NCBI GenBank assembly: GCA_903917735.1
Contig: CAIXBR010000084.1
Span: forward strand, 1 to 45,147
Reading direction: 5' to 3'
DNA: 45,147 bases
Origin: an uncultured Elusimicrobia bacterium
Lineage (GTDB): Bacteria; Elusimicrobiota; Elusimicrobia; Elusimicrobiales; UBA9959
A model generated the notes under the pieces. The model was not told the DNA's origin. It saw only the letters and a program-made list of their open reading frames with translations, and did not search any database. Positions 16,468 through 24,616 of the stretch are shown here, piece after piece. Each line of letters starts with the position of its first letter. Within the stretch, counting starts at the first letter, position 1. The position numbers and the translations under genes are program-made.

Positions 16468-16589
16468 AGACGGCGCAGGAAGCGCCGGCTAAATTATATA
16501 TAAAATCCGCCCCGCAGGTTTTGCGGCGGACGAAAGATAGCATAAGCTTTTATGGCGGGTGATGGCCGGCTGCGGCTATAAATCCCATC

Positions 16590-17219
16590 CTAAAAATGGG
16601 GGTTATATGGGCCAGGGTTGTAAGGGTGCGGCTCTGGTTGCGGGTGTGGTTGGGGCTCTGGCTGCGGGTGTGGTTGGGGCTCTGGCTGCGGTTGCGGTTG
16701 AGGCTGTGGATTTGGCTGCGGCTGAGGCCCTGGCTGTGGGCCGCGCTGGGGTTGTGGGTTAGGTTGCGGTTGGGGGGCTGGAGGGTTTACCACCGGCGGA
16801 ATCGGTTGCGGAGCAGGCGGATCCGTGAATCCATTGGATATAACATAATCCAACAAGTTAGCATTAATACGACTAAATCCAGCGGAGGTGCTCATAATAT
16901 ATTTGAGCAGCTTTTTCTGGCAGGTGTTGTCGGTAAAAATGTTGTCCAATTCTGATAAATATGAACCGTCCAGTGATAATCCGAAGTCTTTAATGTAGGA
17001 AACAGTTTGATCTGGAATGGCCGGGGCTTCATGGCAGGCATCCCATAGTCCCAGTCCGACATTAGCTTTCTTGATGTAAATCGGCTCTCTGTTGAAGTCG
17101 TAATTCGGCTGGCCGAGTTTATCTTCCCTTCCATATTGCTGTTTTATAAAGGCAATATCCTTGCGTTGGATTTCTCTTCCGATATTATTGAAATGCTTTC
17201 TAAAAGGGTCTTGGCCCAC
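16590..17219 (-). CDS. Protein with C-terminal Pro/Gln/His repeat tail (209 aa)
   Basis: Residues 1-130 are ordinary sequence with three cysteines (WDACHEAPAIP, TDNTCQKKLLKYIM), and from about 131 a tail of PQPNPQPQ, PQPEPQPHPQPE units ends in YNPGPYNPHF. The start is GTG 17219 with AAAGGG upstream; there is no signal peptide, so either the protein is cytoplasmic or its 5' end was lost. Repeated DNA in the tail is prone to slippage. A minus-strand terminator lies just upstream. I do not recognise the N-terminal domain. Confidence 0.6.
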   Translation of the reverse strand: MGQDPFRKHFNNIGREIQRKDIAFIKQQYGREDKLGQPNYDFNREPIYIKKANVGLGLWDACHEAPAIPDQTVSYIKDFGLSLDGSYLSELDNIFTDNTCQKKLLKYIMSTSAGFSRINANLLDYVISNGFTDPPAPQPIPPVVNPPAPQPQPNPQPQRGPQPGPQPQPNPQPQPQPQPEPQPHPQPEPQPHPQPEPHPYNPGPYNPHF

Positions 17220-17258
17220 ATACTTTACCCTTTATGTAGCCGCTTCTGTCCTATAAAC

Positions 17259-17290
17259 AAAAAAAGGAAAGCAAAATTGATTTGCTTTCC
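17259..17290 (-). terminator. Rho-independent terminator downstream of pyrD
   Basis: A perfect 10-bp stem GGAAAGCAAA/TTTGCTTTCC with a 5-nt loop, followed on the minus strand by seven T. It would end the pyrC-pyrD transcript about 360 bp after pyrD and shields the next gene, which starts at 17219. Confidence 0.85.
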
Positions 17291-17471
17291 CTGGATACAC
17301 CGGATTATGGTCCGGTCGTGATACTCTGGGGCCAATCCCCCGAATTACAAGGAACTACCCATATAGTTTAGACCCTAAGGGGGGCCCACACAAGGTACCT
17401 AAGGGAAAGTCTGGGATAGGCCCTTTGGGTTTAGTTTCATTGTCTGTGACGTTCGACCGCCAGGCTACCGA

Positions 17472-17517
17472 CCCTTCACCAAGACCGCCGTCTTGCCCAG
17501 CACCTCGTTTGAAAGCG
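17472..17517 (-). pseudogene. Short second pyrD-like fragment in the gap downstream of pyrD
   Basis: The 355-bp gap 17291-17645 has no credible complete gene. Inside it, 17472-17517 matches pyrD 17824-17869 at 38 of 46 bases in the same orientation. Translated on the minus strand it reads LSNEVLGKTAVLVKG against LSNEVLGRTVVLVKG in PyrD; five of the seven changed codons are synonymous. A stop follows two codons later. This suggests a remnant of a divergent pyrD instead of a recent copy. The gap also holds an ACCGGA/TCCGGT hairpin at 17298-17315. Confidence 0.5.
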
Positions 17518-17645
17518 ACCTCGACAGCATGGCTTTTGGTGGGCGCGGGCGATAATTTTCTGGGGAGTACTGCGAAGTTAAAACCCCGCCTCCAAGGGAG
17601 CAAAAGGGGAGTGATGGGCGCTGTGTCGGGGTAGAGCGAAGCAAA

Positions 17646-18689
17646 TTACCGGTGGGAGGGATGCCAGTGGTGGCGGTCGAGGTACTCCAGAATTTCTTTA
17701 ACCAGGAAAGGCCCTTCGTAAATAAGGCCCGAGTAGATCTGTACCAGGTCTGCGCCCAGCTTCAGTTTCTCTAGCGCCGAAGCCCCGTCTGAAATGCCGC
17801 CGGAGCCCATAACAGGCACCTTTCCCTTCACCAGCACCACTGTCCTGCCCAGCACCTCGTTCGAGAGAGCCCGCAGAGGAGTACCGCTCAAACCGCCCTC
17901 GTAAGACTTCCAGTACGCCGGCACCGCGGAACGGCTCACCGTGGTATTGGTAGCTATAAGACCGAAGCCCATTTCAACCGCCAGGGCCGCCGCGCTCTCC
18001 AGGTCCCGCTCCTCAAGGTCAGGAGCTATCTTCACGAAGAAAGGCTTAGCCTTTTTCTGTCCGGAGGCGAAATCCAGCATAGGCTCCACCAGGCGGCGGA
18101 GTTTTTCCCCGCTGTGCAGCGTTCGCAGCTGCAGCGTGTTTGGGGAGCTTATATTGACCGCGAAATAGTCGCCGTAGGAGTACATCACCTTTAAAGTCTC
18201 AAGATAATTCCTGGAAGCATCCTCCATGGAGCAGTCGGCGTTCTTACCCACGCTTATGCCGACCGGAATAGGCAGCGGCAACAGCTTCTCAAGGCTGCGC
18301 GCGGCATCCCAGGCCCCGGCGTTATTAAAACCCATCCGATTTATAATGGCCTTATTCTCGCGCAGGCGGAACAGGCGCGGCCGGGGATTGCCGGGCTGCG
18401 GACGCAGCGTGACCGTACCCAGCTCCAGAAAACCAAAACCCAGCCCGGCCAGGAAGCGCGCGGCTTCGCAGTTCTTGTCGAACCCGGCGGCCAGGCCTAC
18501 GGGATTGCGGAACTTCATGCCGGCTACGGTGACGGGGAAATCCTTGGCGCGGGCCAGGAAGCGGACCATCGCGCTGAGTGGGCCGACGTGCTGCATGGCG
18601 CGCGCGCTTTTTATAGCGGCGTCGTGCATCAGCTCAGGGTTGAAATTAAAAAGAAGCCGGCGGACAAGTTTGCGGTATAAGAATCCCAT
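17646..18689 (-). CDS. pyrD: Dihydroorotate dehydrogenase (quinone), class 2
   Basis: FMN enzyme that oxidises dihydroorotate to orotate with quinone at the inner membrane. The N-terminal amphipathic helix (FLYRKLVRRLLFNFNPELMHDAA) is the membrane-contacting part of class 2. AAGFDKNCEAARFL, GTVTLRPQPGNPRPRLFRL, NRMGFNNAG and NISSPNTLQLR (catalytic serine) follow, with GSGGISDG and QIYSGLIYEGP binding FMN phosphate. Length 347 aa is typical. It lies 36 bp after pyrC and is the last gene of the operon. Confidence 0.95.
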   Translation of the reverse strand: MGFLYRKLVRRLLFNFNPELMHDAAIKSARAMQHVGPLSAMVRFLARAKDFPVTVAGMKFRNPVGLAAGFDKNCEAARFLAGLGFGFLELGTVTLRPQPGNPRPRLFRLRENKAIINRMGFNNAGAWDAARSLEKLLPLPIPVGISVGKNADCSMEDASRNYLETLKVMYSYGDYFAVNISSPNTLQLRTLHSGEKLRRLVEPMLDFASGQKKAKPFFVKIAPDLEERDLESAAALAVEMGFGLIATNTTVSRSAVPAYWKSYEGGLSGTPLRALSNEVLGRTVVLVKGKVPVMGSGGISDGASALEKLKLGADLVQIYSGLIYEGPFLVKEILEYLDRHHWHPSHR

Positions 18690-18725
18690 AGTTGTTTTAC
18701 AATTCTAGCAAATGAGTGCGCGATC

Positions 18726-19997
18726 TCAGGGCCGGCTGTAAACCACCCGGCCGGCAACTATAGTTGCGGCGGGCCAGCCGCGCAGCAGCAGCCCCTTGAA
18801 CGGGGAGTTGGAAGACTTGGAAACGAAGCACTCAGGAACACGCCGCGTCGTACGCGGGTCTATAACCGTAATATCCGCGTCAGACCCCGGCGCAAGCGAA
18901 CCTTTTTTCTTTAGCCCCAGCAGTCGCGCCGGGTTCGCGCTTAAAAGCCGCGCCAGCCGCAGCCTGGAGATCCTGTTTTTCAGCACTAGTTCCGTCACGC
19001 ACAGCGGCGCCAGTGTCTCAAGCCCTATGATGCCGAACGGCGCGCTCTTGAACCCCTTGGCCTTAAACCGGTGCTCGTGCGGGGCGTGGTCGCTGGCCAA
19101 TATATCAATGGTCCCGTCGGCTATCCCGGCTATCACCGCGCGCCTGTCCGCCGCGCGGCGCAGCGGCGGCTTCATCTTGTAGTCGGCGTCGTCCCGCTTT
19201 ATATCCGCGTCGCAAAGAGAGAAATAGTGAGGGCAGGTCTCCCCGGTAACAGGCCAGCCCGCTTTTTTAGCGAGACGCAGGGCCAGGACCGAAGCCGCCA
19301 GGCTCAAATGCTGAAGATGGATAGGGCCGCAACCGCAGGCGGCCAGTATGTCACGCAGTACAGCCAGGGCCTCGGCTTCTGCGGGGATGCCGGGCAGCCC
19401 CAGCATGCGGGCGGCGGCGCCGGCGTTTATTACGCCGTTGCCGGTCCGGCTAAAATTCTCAGGATGGTCCATCAGCGCAACTCCCAGCGCGCCGGCTTTT
19501 CTCACAAGTTCCACCAGCAGGGCGCCAGGCAGGCAGGAGCCGTCGTCGGTAAAAGCCCTGGCCCCGGCCCGCTTGAGCGCCGCCAGGCCCGCAACGCCAG
19601 TTCCGGAGCGGCCGGCAGTGGCGGCGGCCGAGAAATAGACATTAACGGGGGCACGCTTGGCGCGGGCCGCGAATTTTTTAAGCAGCGCTGGGGAAGCCAT
19701 GGGCGGCGCGGTGTTCGGCATCAGCAAGATAGAGGTTATGCCGCCGGCTGCGGCCGCGCGCGCCGCGCTGGTTATGGTTTCCGCCCCTTCGGCCCCGGGC
19801 TCGCGGGCGTGCACATGGGCGTCTATAAAACCTGGAAAAACCCAGAGCCCGGCCGCATCATAAACGGCGCAGCCGGCAGGCGCTGAAATACGCGTCGAGA
19901 CACGCGCTATGCGCCCGTGTCTTATAAGCAAGTCCCGCCGGGCTTCGCCGGCGAGCGGGTCAATGATGAGACCGTTTTTTATCAGCAGTTCCGGCAT
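18726..19997 (-). CDS. pyrC: Dihydroorotase, class I
   Basis: Zinc amidohydrolase that cyclises carbamoyl aspartate. The metal motif GFIDAHVHAREPGAEGAE is near residue 55; ITSILLMPNTAPP, GETCPHYF and ILASDHAPHEHRFK (metal/catalytic) follow, ending with the beta-sandwich SDADITVIDP. Length 423 aa fits the multi-domain class I enzyme. Its start overlaps the preceding membrane-protein gene by 38 bp. The other early pathway genes (carAB, pyrB) are not in the window. Confidence 0.94.
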   Translation of the reverse strand: MPELLIKNGLIIDPLAGEARRDLLIRHGRIARVSTRISAPAGCAVYDAAGLWVFPGFIDAHVHAREPGAEGAETITSAARAAAAGGITSILLMPNTAPPMASPALLKKFAARAKRAPVNVYFSAAATAGRSGTGVAGLAALKRAGARAFTDDGSCLPGALLVELVRKAGALGVALMDHPENFSRTGNGVINAGAAARMLGLPGIPAEAEALAVLRDILAACGCGPIHLQHLSLAASVLALRLAKKAGWPVTGETCPHYFSLCDADIKRDDADYKMKPPLRRAADRRAVIAGIADGTIDILASDHAPHEHRFKAKGFKSAPFGIIGLETLAPLCVTELVLKNRISRLRLARLLSANPARLLGLKKKGSLAPGSDADITVIDPRTTRRVPECFVSKSSNSPFKGLLLRGWPAATIVAGRVVYSRP

Positions 19998-20652
19998 TTT
20001 TACTGGGAGAGGCGGGTTTTGCGGCGGGCAGGTCCGGCGCGGCCTGAAAAGTCACTATCCGCAGGCCGAAAGCGGCCGGGGTTTCCTTATAGGTAAGAAG
20101 CTGCAACCCCGTCACCAGCAGCAGCACGGCCCAGCCGACATGCAGCGCGCGCTTTCCTGAAAATATATTCGCCGTTTTTGCCGCCACCGCCAGCAGCAGC
20201 GTGGTCCCGATAGCCGCGTGCCAGGCCAGCACCTGCCGCCAGGCTTCCTCGTTAACCCGCCATGCCATGGTGAAATACAGCGCCCCCGACACCGCCAGGA
20301 AGAAAAGGAAGAACGCCTGCCAGCCGCCGCCGCTTTTTACGGATACCTGCGTGAGCCGGCTCAAACCGGCCGCACCGAAAAGGCAGGCGAAAGCCATAAA
20401 GAGATAGAACCCCTTCCTAATTTCCAGCGCGGCGCGCAATTGCTCAATGCTCCAACCGCCAGGCAACGCAAGCACCAAAAGCGGGATAAGCACCGCGGCG
20501 GCTATAAGGGCCAGCGGCCCGGCCAGGACCGCGCGGCTTTCCGGATTATCGTGGGCGTACGCCTCGGAGGCTCCCAGTATAAAAAGCGCCGCGCCCTGGG
20601 TGATATGGATAAGGGTTGAAGCTTTATAAAAGTTGTCGTAGTCTATGATCAT
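19960..20652 (-). CDS. Multi-pass membrane protein of unknown function (230 aa)
   Basis: About six hydrophobic helices (for example LAGPLALIAAAVLIPLLVLA, AFFLFFLAVSGALYFTMAWR, GTTLLLAVAAK, VGWAVLLLVTGLQLL) and a hydrophilic C-terminus ending in KKRSHH. Histidines in HITQGAALF, AYAHDNP and LAWHAAIG are spaced as in some haem-binding membrane proteins, but this is weak. Start ATG 20652 overlaps the previous stop (ATGA); its end overlaps pyrC. No family recognised. Confidence 0.7.
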   Translation of the reverse strand: MIIDYDNFYKASTLIHITQGAALFILGASEAYAHDNPESRAVLAGPLALIAAAVLIPLLVLALPGGWSIEQLRAALEIRKGFYLFMAFACLFGAAGLSRLTQVSVKSGGGWQAFFLFFLAVSGALYFTMAWRVNEEAWRQVLAWHAAIGTTLLLAVAAKTANIFSGKRALHVGWAVLLLVTGLQLLTYKETPAAFGLRIVTFQAAPDLPAAKPASPSKNAGTADKKRSHH

Positions 20653-21044
20653 TTTTTCCTTCCCCGCTTTGCGGTGCTGCTCCTCAGATAAAAATACAAC
20701 CCGACTACTCCGCCGGCCACGAATAAAAGCCAGACAGGATTGGAAATATTATTTGCGCTGGACGGAGCGGCTGCCGGCGGAACGGCGGGCGTTGCGGCCG
20801 GTGTGGAAACCTCCACTGGCGCGGGAGCTATGGCGGTCTGCCTGCGCGCGGACTGGCGCAGCGAAGCCTTTTTCAGCGGCCCGGGCGCCGGCGCTTCGGC
20901 TTTTTGTTCCGCAGCGGACGCCGTCAGGAAAGGCGACGTCTTTTTGCTGCCGGCGGAGCAGGCGTCCGAGTTTTTAGCGCAATCGTCGGCCAGCGCGGCG
21001 GCGCAGGGCAGCAGCAGGATCAGCAGAAGGACTGTTATTTTCAT
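20649..21044 (-). CDS. Small secreted protein with C-terminal membrane anchor (131 aa)
   Basis: Signal peptide MKITVLLLILLLPCAAALA, then a hydrophilic Ala/Pro-rich stretch with two cysteines (DDCAKNSDACSAG), and a C-terminal hydrophobic helix (NPVWLLFVAGGVVGLYFYLR) followed by a basic RGRKK. Topology: periplasmic linker held by the C-terminal helix. Both ends overlap neighbours by ATGA, so it is coupled to the nitroreductase and the next membrane protein. Function unknown. Confidence 0.7.
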   Translation of the reverse strand: MKITVLLLILLLPCAAALADDCAKNSDACSAGSKKTSPFLTASAAEQKAEAPAPGPLKKASLRQSARRQTAIAPAPVEVSTPAATPAVPPAAAPSSANNISNPVWLLFVAGGVVGLYFYLRSSTAKRGRKK

Positions 21045-21589
21045 ATTGAATTGAAAGAACGGAACTCCTCCATGGTTTTGCGCTTACGCGGGGCCGGAGC
21101 TTCTTCGGGATAGCCCGCGGCCAGCAGTATCTCTATTTTTTTACCCGAGCCGAGGCCCAGCGCTTTGGCCGCGGCCTTCGCGCTGAACCAGCCCAGCCAG
21201 CAGGTGCCCAGCCCCTGCTCGGCGGCGGCCAGCACAAAATGTTCGGCCGCTATGCCTATATCCATAAGGCGGAAATTGGTGTCCTGTACCTGGTTGCCCA
21301 GCCAGGCAGTCAGTTTACCCGTGTCCGAGACCACCGCCACCAGCACCGGCGCGGCCGCGGCGAATTTACAGGCGGAATAAACACCGGAGAAAGCGGCGGC
21401 GCAGAATTTATCCTTAAGAATGGGCTCGTCGATAACGATGAACCTGTAAGGCTGGGCATTGCAGGCCGAAGGGGCCAGCCGAGCGGCCTCAAGGCACAGT
21501 TCCAGCTTTTCCCTTTGCACGGGAGTGGTTTTATATTTGCGTATGCTGCGGCGCGCGGCCGCCAGCTCAAGAAAGCGAGATTCGGACAT
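21041..21589 (-). CDS. Nitroreductase-family FMN oxidoreductase (182 aa)
   Basis: ATG 21589 is chosen because MSESRFLELAAARRSIRKYK is the standard nitroreductase start; the frame is open further upstream but without coding character. AARRSIRKY and APSACNAQPYRFIVI bind FMN; GIAAEHFVLAAAEQGLGTCWLG is the second conserved block. Such enzymes reduce nitro compounds, quinones or flavins with NAD(P)H, and the true substrate cannot be read from sequence. It is the first gene of the operon with pyrC-pyrD; its promoter is shared divergently with the PAS-domain gene. Confidence 0.85.
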   Translation of the reverse strand: MSESRFLELAAARRSIRKYKTTPVQREKLELCLEAARLAPSACNAQPYRFIVIDEPILKDKFCAAAFSGVYSACKFAAAAPVLVAVVSDTGKLTAWLGNQVQDTNFRLMDIGIAAEHFVLAAAEQGLGTCWLGWFSAKAAAKALGLGSGKKIEILLAAGYPEEAPAPRKRKTMEEFRSFNSI

Positions 21590-21600
21590 TAGCCATATTT

Positions 21601-21606
21601 TATAAT
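21601..21606 (+). promoter_or_regulatory. -10 element in the divergent nitroreductase/PAS promoter region
   Basis: TATAAT 38 bp before the PAS gene start. The surrounding ATATTTTATAATATAG is nearly symmetric, so the opposite strand offers a TATA-type -10 for the nitroreductase gene too. No strong -35 on either side. Confidence 0.5.
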
Positions 21607-21644
21607 ATAGAAGACACAATTTGATGGGCCGGGATGGAGACTTT

Positions 21645-21980
21645 ATGGAAAACTGGAAGGACGGCGTGAATTTCGCCATCACCGTTTGCGACGCTGAAGG
21701 CAAAGTTATCGAGATGAACGGCAAGTCGGCGGCCACCTTCGCCAAGAGCGGCGGAAAAGGCCTGCTGGGCCAAAGCCTGTTGGACTGTCACCCCGAACCG
21801 TCCAAGTCAAAAGTAAAAAAAATGCTGGCCGAGCCCTTCACCAACGCCTACACCATAGAAAAGAACGGCATAAAAAAGCTTATATACCAGACCCCGTGGC
21901 TGAAGGACGGCAAACCCGCCGGCCTGGTGGAGCTCTCCCTGGAAATCCCCCTTAAAATGCCTCATTTTGTTAGAAAATAA
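21645..21980 (+). CDS. Small single PAS-domain protein (111 aa)
   Basis: ATG 21645 is preceded by GGAGACTTT, a good ribosome binding site, and is preferred over TTG/ATG codons upstream. MENWKDGVNFAITVCDAEGK, then VIEMNGKSAATFAKSGG and LLGQSLLDCHPEPSKSKVKK give the PAS fold: strands, helix, and the conserved DCHP motif seen in DUF438/PAS_10-type sensor domains. The end (LIYQTPWLKDGKPAGLVELS) completes the sheet. No output domain is attached, so it may bind a small ligand or flavin on its own. Convergent with mutL. Confidence 0.75.
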   Translation: MENWKDGVNFAITVCDAEGKVIEMNGKSAATFAKSGGKGLLGQSLLDCHPEPSKSKVKKMLAEPFTNAYTIEKNGIKKLIYQTPWLKDGKPAGLVELSLEIPLKMPHFVRK

Positions 21981-22045
21981 ATCCCATAAGCCATAGGCAG
22001 GATAGGATAATTTATAAACCCTTGGACTAAAGCTATGGCGCGCCG

Positions 22046-23806
22046 CTATACGGCGCTGGAGCGCTGGAAGCGGCGGGCGATGTCCGCGGCGGAGAGGTGG
22101 AACAGGGTGGGCCGGCCGTGAGGGCAATGGTAGCCGTCTTTAGACTTTTTTAGATCTTCCATCAACCGCAGGGCCTCCTGCGGTTTCACGAAATCGTGCG
22201 CTTTTATGGACTTCTTGCAGGCCATGGTGGCTATGACGTTCCGCTTTATATCCTCGGCTGCCTTTTGCGGCTCGCCCAGCACCTCGGAAAGATAGCCCAG
22301 GAATTCGGCGAAGGCCGGCTGCGTGAAATAGAACAGGGCCGGGGCCGCGCGCAGCAGGGCCTCTGTAGGCCCGCGCTGGTCTATCTCGAAGCCCGCGGTC
22401 TTCATCCAATCGCGCCACTTAAGCACGGTCTCCATCTGCGAGCGGGAAAGTTCCGCTTCAAGGGGAACCAGCAGGGGCTGCACCTTTATACCGCCTTTTG
22501 AAAATTCTTCCAGGTATTTCTCGAACAGCACCCGCTCCTGCGCGGCGTGCTGGTCCACCACCAGCAGCCCGGACTGGCACTCGAACAAAAGATAGCTCTT
22601 GGCCAGCTGGCCTATATAATTCAGGTCCTGGCCGCGCCAGTCGGCTGGCACGGCGGCCTGCTCCGGCGCGGCGGACGTCAAGTCGAAAAGTCCGGGCGCC
22701 TCGGCGGCGGCGGGGGGAACGGCGGAGCTTTCCCGGTAGGCGGGTACGTCGGTGATAGAGAATTTATTCTCCGCGGCCGAAGCCGCCAGGTCAACAGCGG
22801 CTGTCTGTTTCTTGAGCAGCTCCTCTGAAATGGTGTTGCAGATGGTCTTGAAGATCTCGTTCTCCGAGGAGAATTTCACGTCGCGCTTCTGCGGGTGGAT
22901 ATTGGCGTCGAAAGCGCCGGGGTCCAGCTCGATGAAGAGGGCGCAGGCTGGGTGGCGGCCGGTAAGCATGTGGCCATAGCCGCGGTAAAGCGCCTGGCGC
23001 AGCAAAGCCGAGCCCACGGGACGCCGGTTGACGAAGAAATGCTGGTTTATCCTGGTGGCGGCCAGCGCGTCCGCCCTTGAGACAAAACCGTAGACGGCCA
23101 TGCCGGCCGTTTTGCCTTCCACACGAACAAGTCCGGAATAGACGCTACGCCCGAAGATGGACGCCGCGCGGTGCTTGAGGTTCTCCCACAGGCCGCCGGG
23201 CAGCACCGGCAGGGATAGCAGTTCGGCGCCGTCTATGACCAGCCTGAAAGCGGTGCCGAGGTTGGCAAGGGCCGCCTCCTCTACCGTCTTTATCAGCTGT
23301 GCGCGCTCGGAGTTGTCGCTCTTCATGAACTTCGCGCGGGCCGGGGTGTTAAAGAACAGGTCCGCCGCCTCTATGGTAGTGCCTTTCACAGGGGGGGCGG
23401 GCAGTTCGGCCGTTACATGGCCGCCTTCCCCTTCCAGGGCAAAACCTGAAGCGGCCCCGGCGCGGCAGGAGGACAGCTTCAGGCGGGAAACAGCGAAAAC
23501 CGAATAAAGGGCCTCGCCGCGGAAACCAAAAGTAGCCAACGAGTAGATGTCGTCGAAGGCGGAGAGCTTGCTGGTGGCGTGGCGGCCCAGGGCCAGGCGC
23601 AGGTCCTCACGGTCCATGCCGCGCCCGTCGTCGTGCACGCGTATCAGGCCGCGGCCGGCCTTCTTTATCTCCATCTCTATCTTGGAGGCTCCGGCGTCCA
23701 GGGAATTCTCTATCAGTTCCTTGAGAACGGAAGCGGGGCGTTCAATAACCTCGCCGGCGGCGATCTTGGAGACTACATCTTCAGGGAGGACTTTTATTTC
23801 CGGCAT
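22046..23806 (-). CDS. mutL: DNA mismatch repair protein MutL (endonuclease-type)
   Basis: N-terminal GHKL ATPase: KIAAGEVIERPASVLKELIE, NSLDAGAS, HDDGRGMD and FGFRGEALYS. The C-terminal domain has the endonuclease motif DQHAAQERVLFE at about residues 416-427 (DQHAxxExxxxE), ACKKSIKAHD and the CPHGRPT motif, all needed for metal-dependent nicking. So this MutL probably cuts the daughter strand itself, as in bacteria without MutH. 586 aa. mutS lies 5 kb away on the same strand. Confidence 0.96.
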   Translation of the reverse strand: MPEIKVLPEDVVSKIAAGEVIERPASVLKELIENSLDAGASKIEMEIKKAGRGLIRVHDDGRGMDREDLRLALGRHATSKLSAFDDIYSLATFGFRGEALYSVFAVSRLKLSSCRAGAASGFALEGEGGHVTAELPAPPVKGTTIEAADLFFNTPARAKFMKSDNSERAQLIKTVEEAALANLGTAFRLVIDGAELLSLPVLPGGLWENLKHRAASIFGRSVYSGLVRVEGKTAGMAVYGFVSRADALAATRINQHFFVNRRPVGSALLRQALYRGYGHMLTGRHPACALFIELDPGAFDANIHPQKRDVKFSSENEIFKTICNTISEELLKKQTAAVDLAASAAENKFSITDVPAYRESSAVPPAAAEAPGLFDLTSAAPEQAAVPADWRGQDLNYIGQLAKSYLLFECQSGLLVVDQHAAQERVLFEKYLEEFSKGGIKVQPLLVPLEAELSRSQMETVLKWRDWMKTAGFEIDQRGPTEALLRAAPALFYFTQPAFAEFLGYLSEVLGEPQKAAEDIKRNVIATMACKKSIKAHDFVKPQEALRLMEDLKKSKDGYHCPHGRPTLFHLSAADIARRFQRSSAV

Positions 23807-23829
23807 GTATTTATTCTATCAATTCCGGT

Positions 23830-24567
23830 TTAGAGAAGCACCTTCAGCGTTATCATGCTGAGGTTCACAAGGGAATGTAAAATTATATTCACCGGCAGGC
23901 GCCGCTCGCGCTCGTAAACCCAGCAGAGATACATCCCCACGGGCAGTATGACCGGGGCGGCTACCCCGTGGAAAACCGCAAAAAGCAGGCCGGACCAGAA
24001 GGCGCTGAACCAGAAACCTTTCCTAAACCTTAAGGTCGTGTATACTATGCGGCGGAAAAAAACTTCCTCCACCACGGGCCCCAGCACGCAGGCGCAGAAC
24101 AGCACCGTCAGGAACCGCAGCCGCGAAATCACCGCTATGCCCTGCAGCAGGGAGTCTTCCGCCGTGTTCTTTTCACTCAGGGGGCGCATCACCTTGCCCA
24201 CATGGTCGCCGAACAGGGCATACGCGCCATACAGAAACGCGGCTACGCATAATAGAACCACGGCGTAACCGGCAAAATATTTGAAAGCTTTTTTTATGTC
24301 GTTTAAAGTGCCGCGGTTCCAGCTGGCCAGGGCTGCCCGCCAGGAAACGCCTACCCTTTTAAGCACGGCCCAGGAAACATACCCGGTCACCAGCAGGGCG
24401 GGGATAATGGACTCAAAAGGGCTGAGGGTCAGGCTGGAACGACGCTCGCAGATGGACACTACAACGGACACGGCCACCTGCAGCAGGATCACAAAGCCCG
24501 TAAGCCGCCACAAATGTGTGTAGCTGCCGCAGGTCTTTATGCCGTGAAAAGGATTTTTTTCTTCCAT
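23830..24567 (-). CDS. CPBP-family intramembrane metalloprotease
   Basis: About seven hydrophobic segments. The active-site motifs are EEVFFRRIVY (EExxxR) and FAVFHG (FxxxH), with a further weak His/Asn motif near the C-terminus (ILHSLVN). CPBP proteins (CAAX prenyl protease/bacteriocin-processing relatives, Abi) have few known bacterial substrates. 245 aa. A terminator separates it from the upstream five-repeat protein; mutL starts 24 bp after its stop. Confidence 0.85.
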   Translation of the reverse strand: MEEKNPFHGIKTCGSYTHLWRLTGFVILLQVAVSVVVSICERRSSLTLSPFESIIPALLVTGYVSWAVLKRVGVSWRAALASWNRGTLNDIKKAFKYFAGYAVVLLCVAAFLYGAYALFGDHVGKVMRPLSEKNTAEDSLLQGIAVISRLRFLTVLFCACVLGPVVEEVFFRRIVYTTLRFRKGFWFSAFWSGLLFAVFHGVAAPVILPVGMYLCWVYERERRLPVNIILHSLVNLSMITLKVLL

Positions 24568-24570
24568 AAA

Positions 24571-24597
24571 ATAAACCCGGGCGCGGGGGCCCGGGTC
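24571..24597 (-). terminator. Terminator after the five-repeat secreted protein
   Basis: ACCCGGGC/GCCCGGGT 8-bp stem with a G-rich loop, followed on the minus strand by TTATTTTATGG. It ends the gene at 24617-25774 and sits directly before the CPBP gene start. Confidence 0.7.
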
Positions 24598-24616
24598 TAA
24601 TGCGGGACAATACGGC

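Noticed and set aside
17355..17603. 82-codon minus-strand frame downstream of pyrD
   Set aside because: TTG start without ribosome binding site; the pyrD-like similarity is in another frame, so this frame is probably accidental.
17291..17645. tmRNA, RNase P RNA or 6S RNA in the gap
   Set aside because: None of the conserved core strings of these RNAs could be found on either strand.
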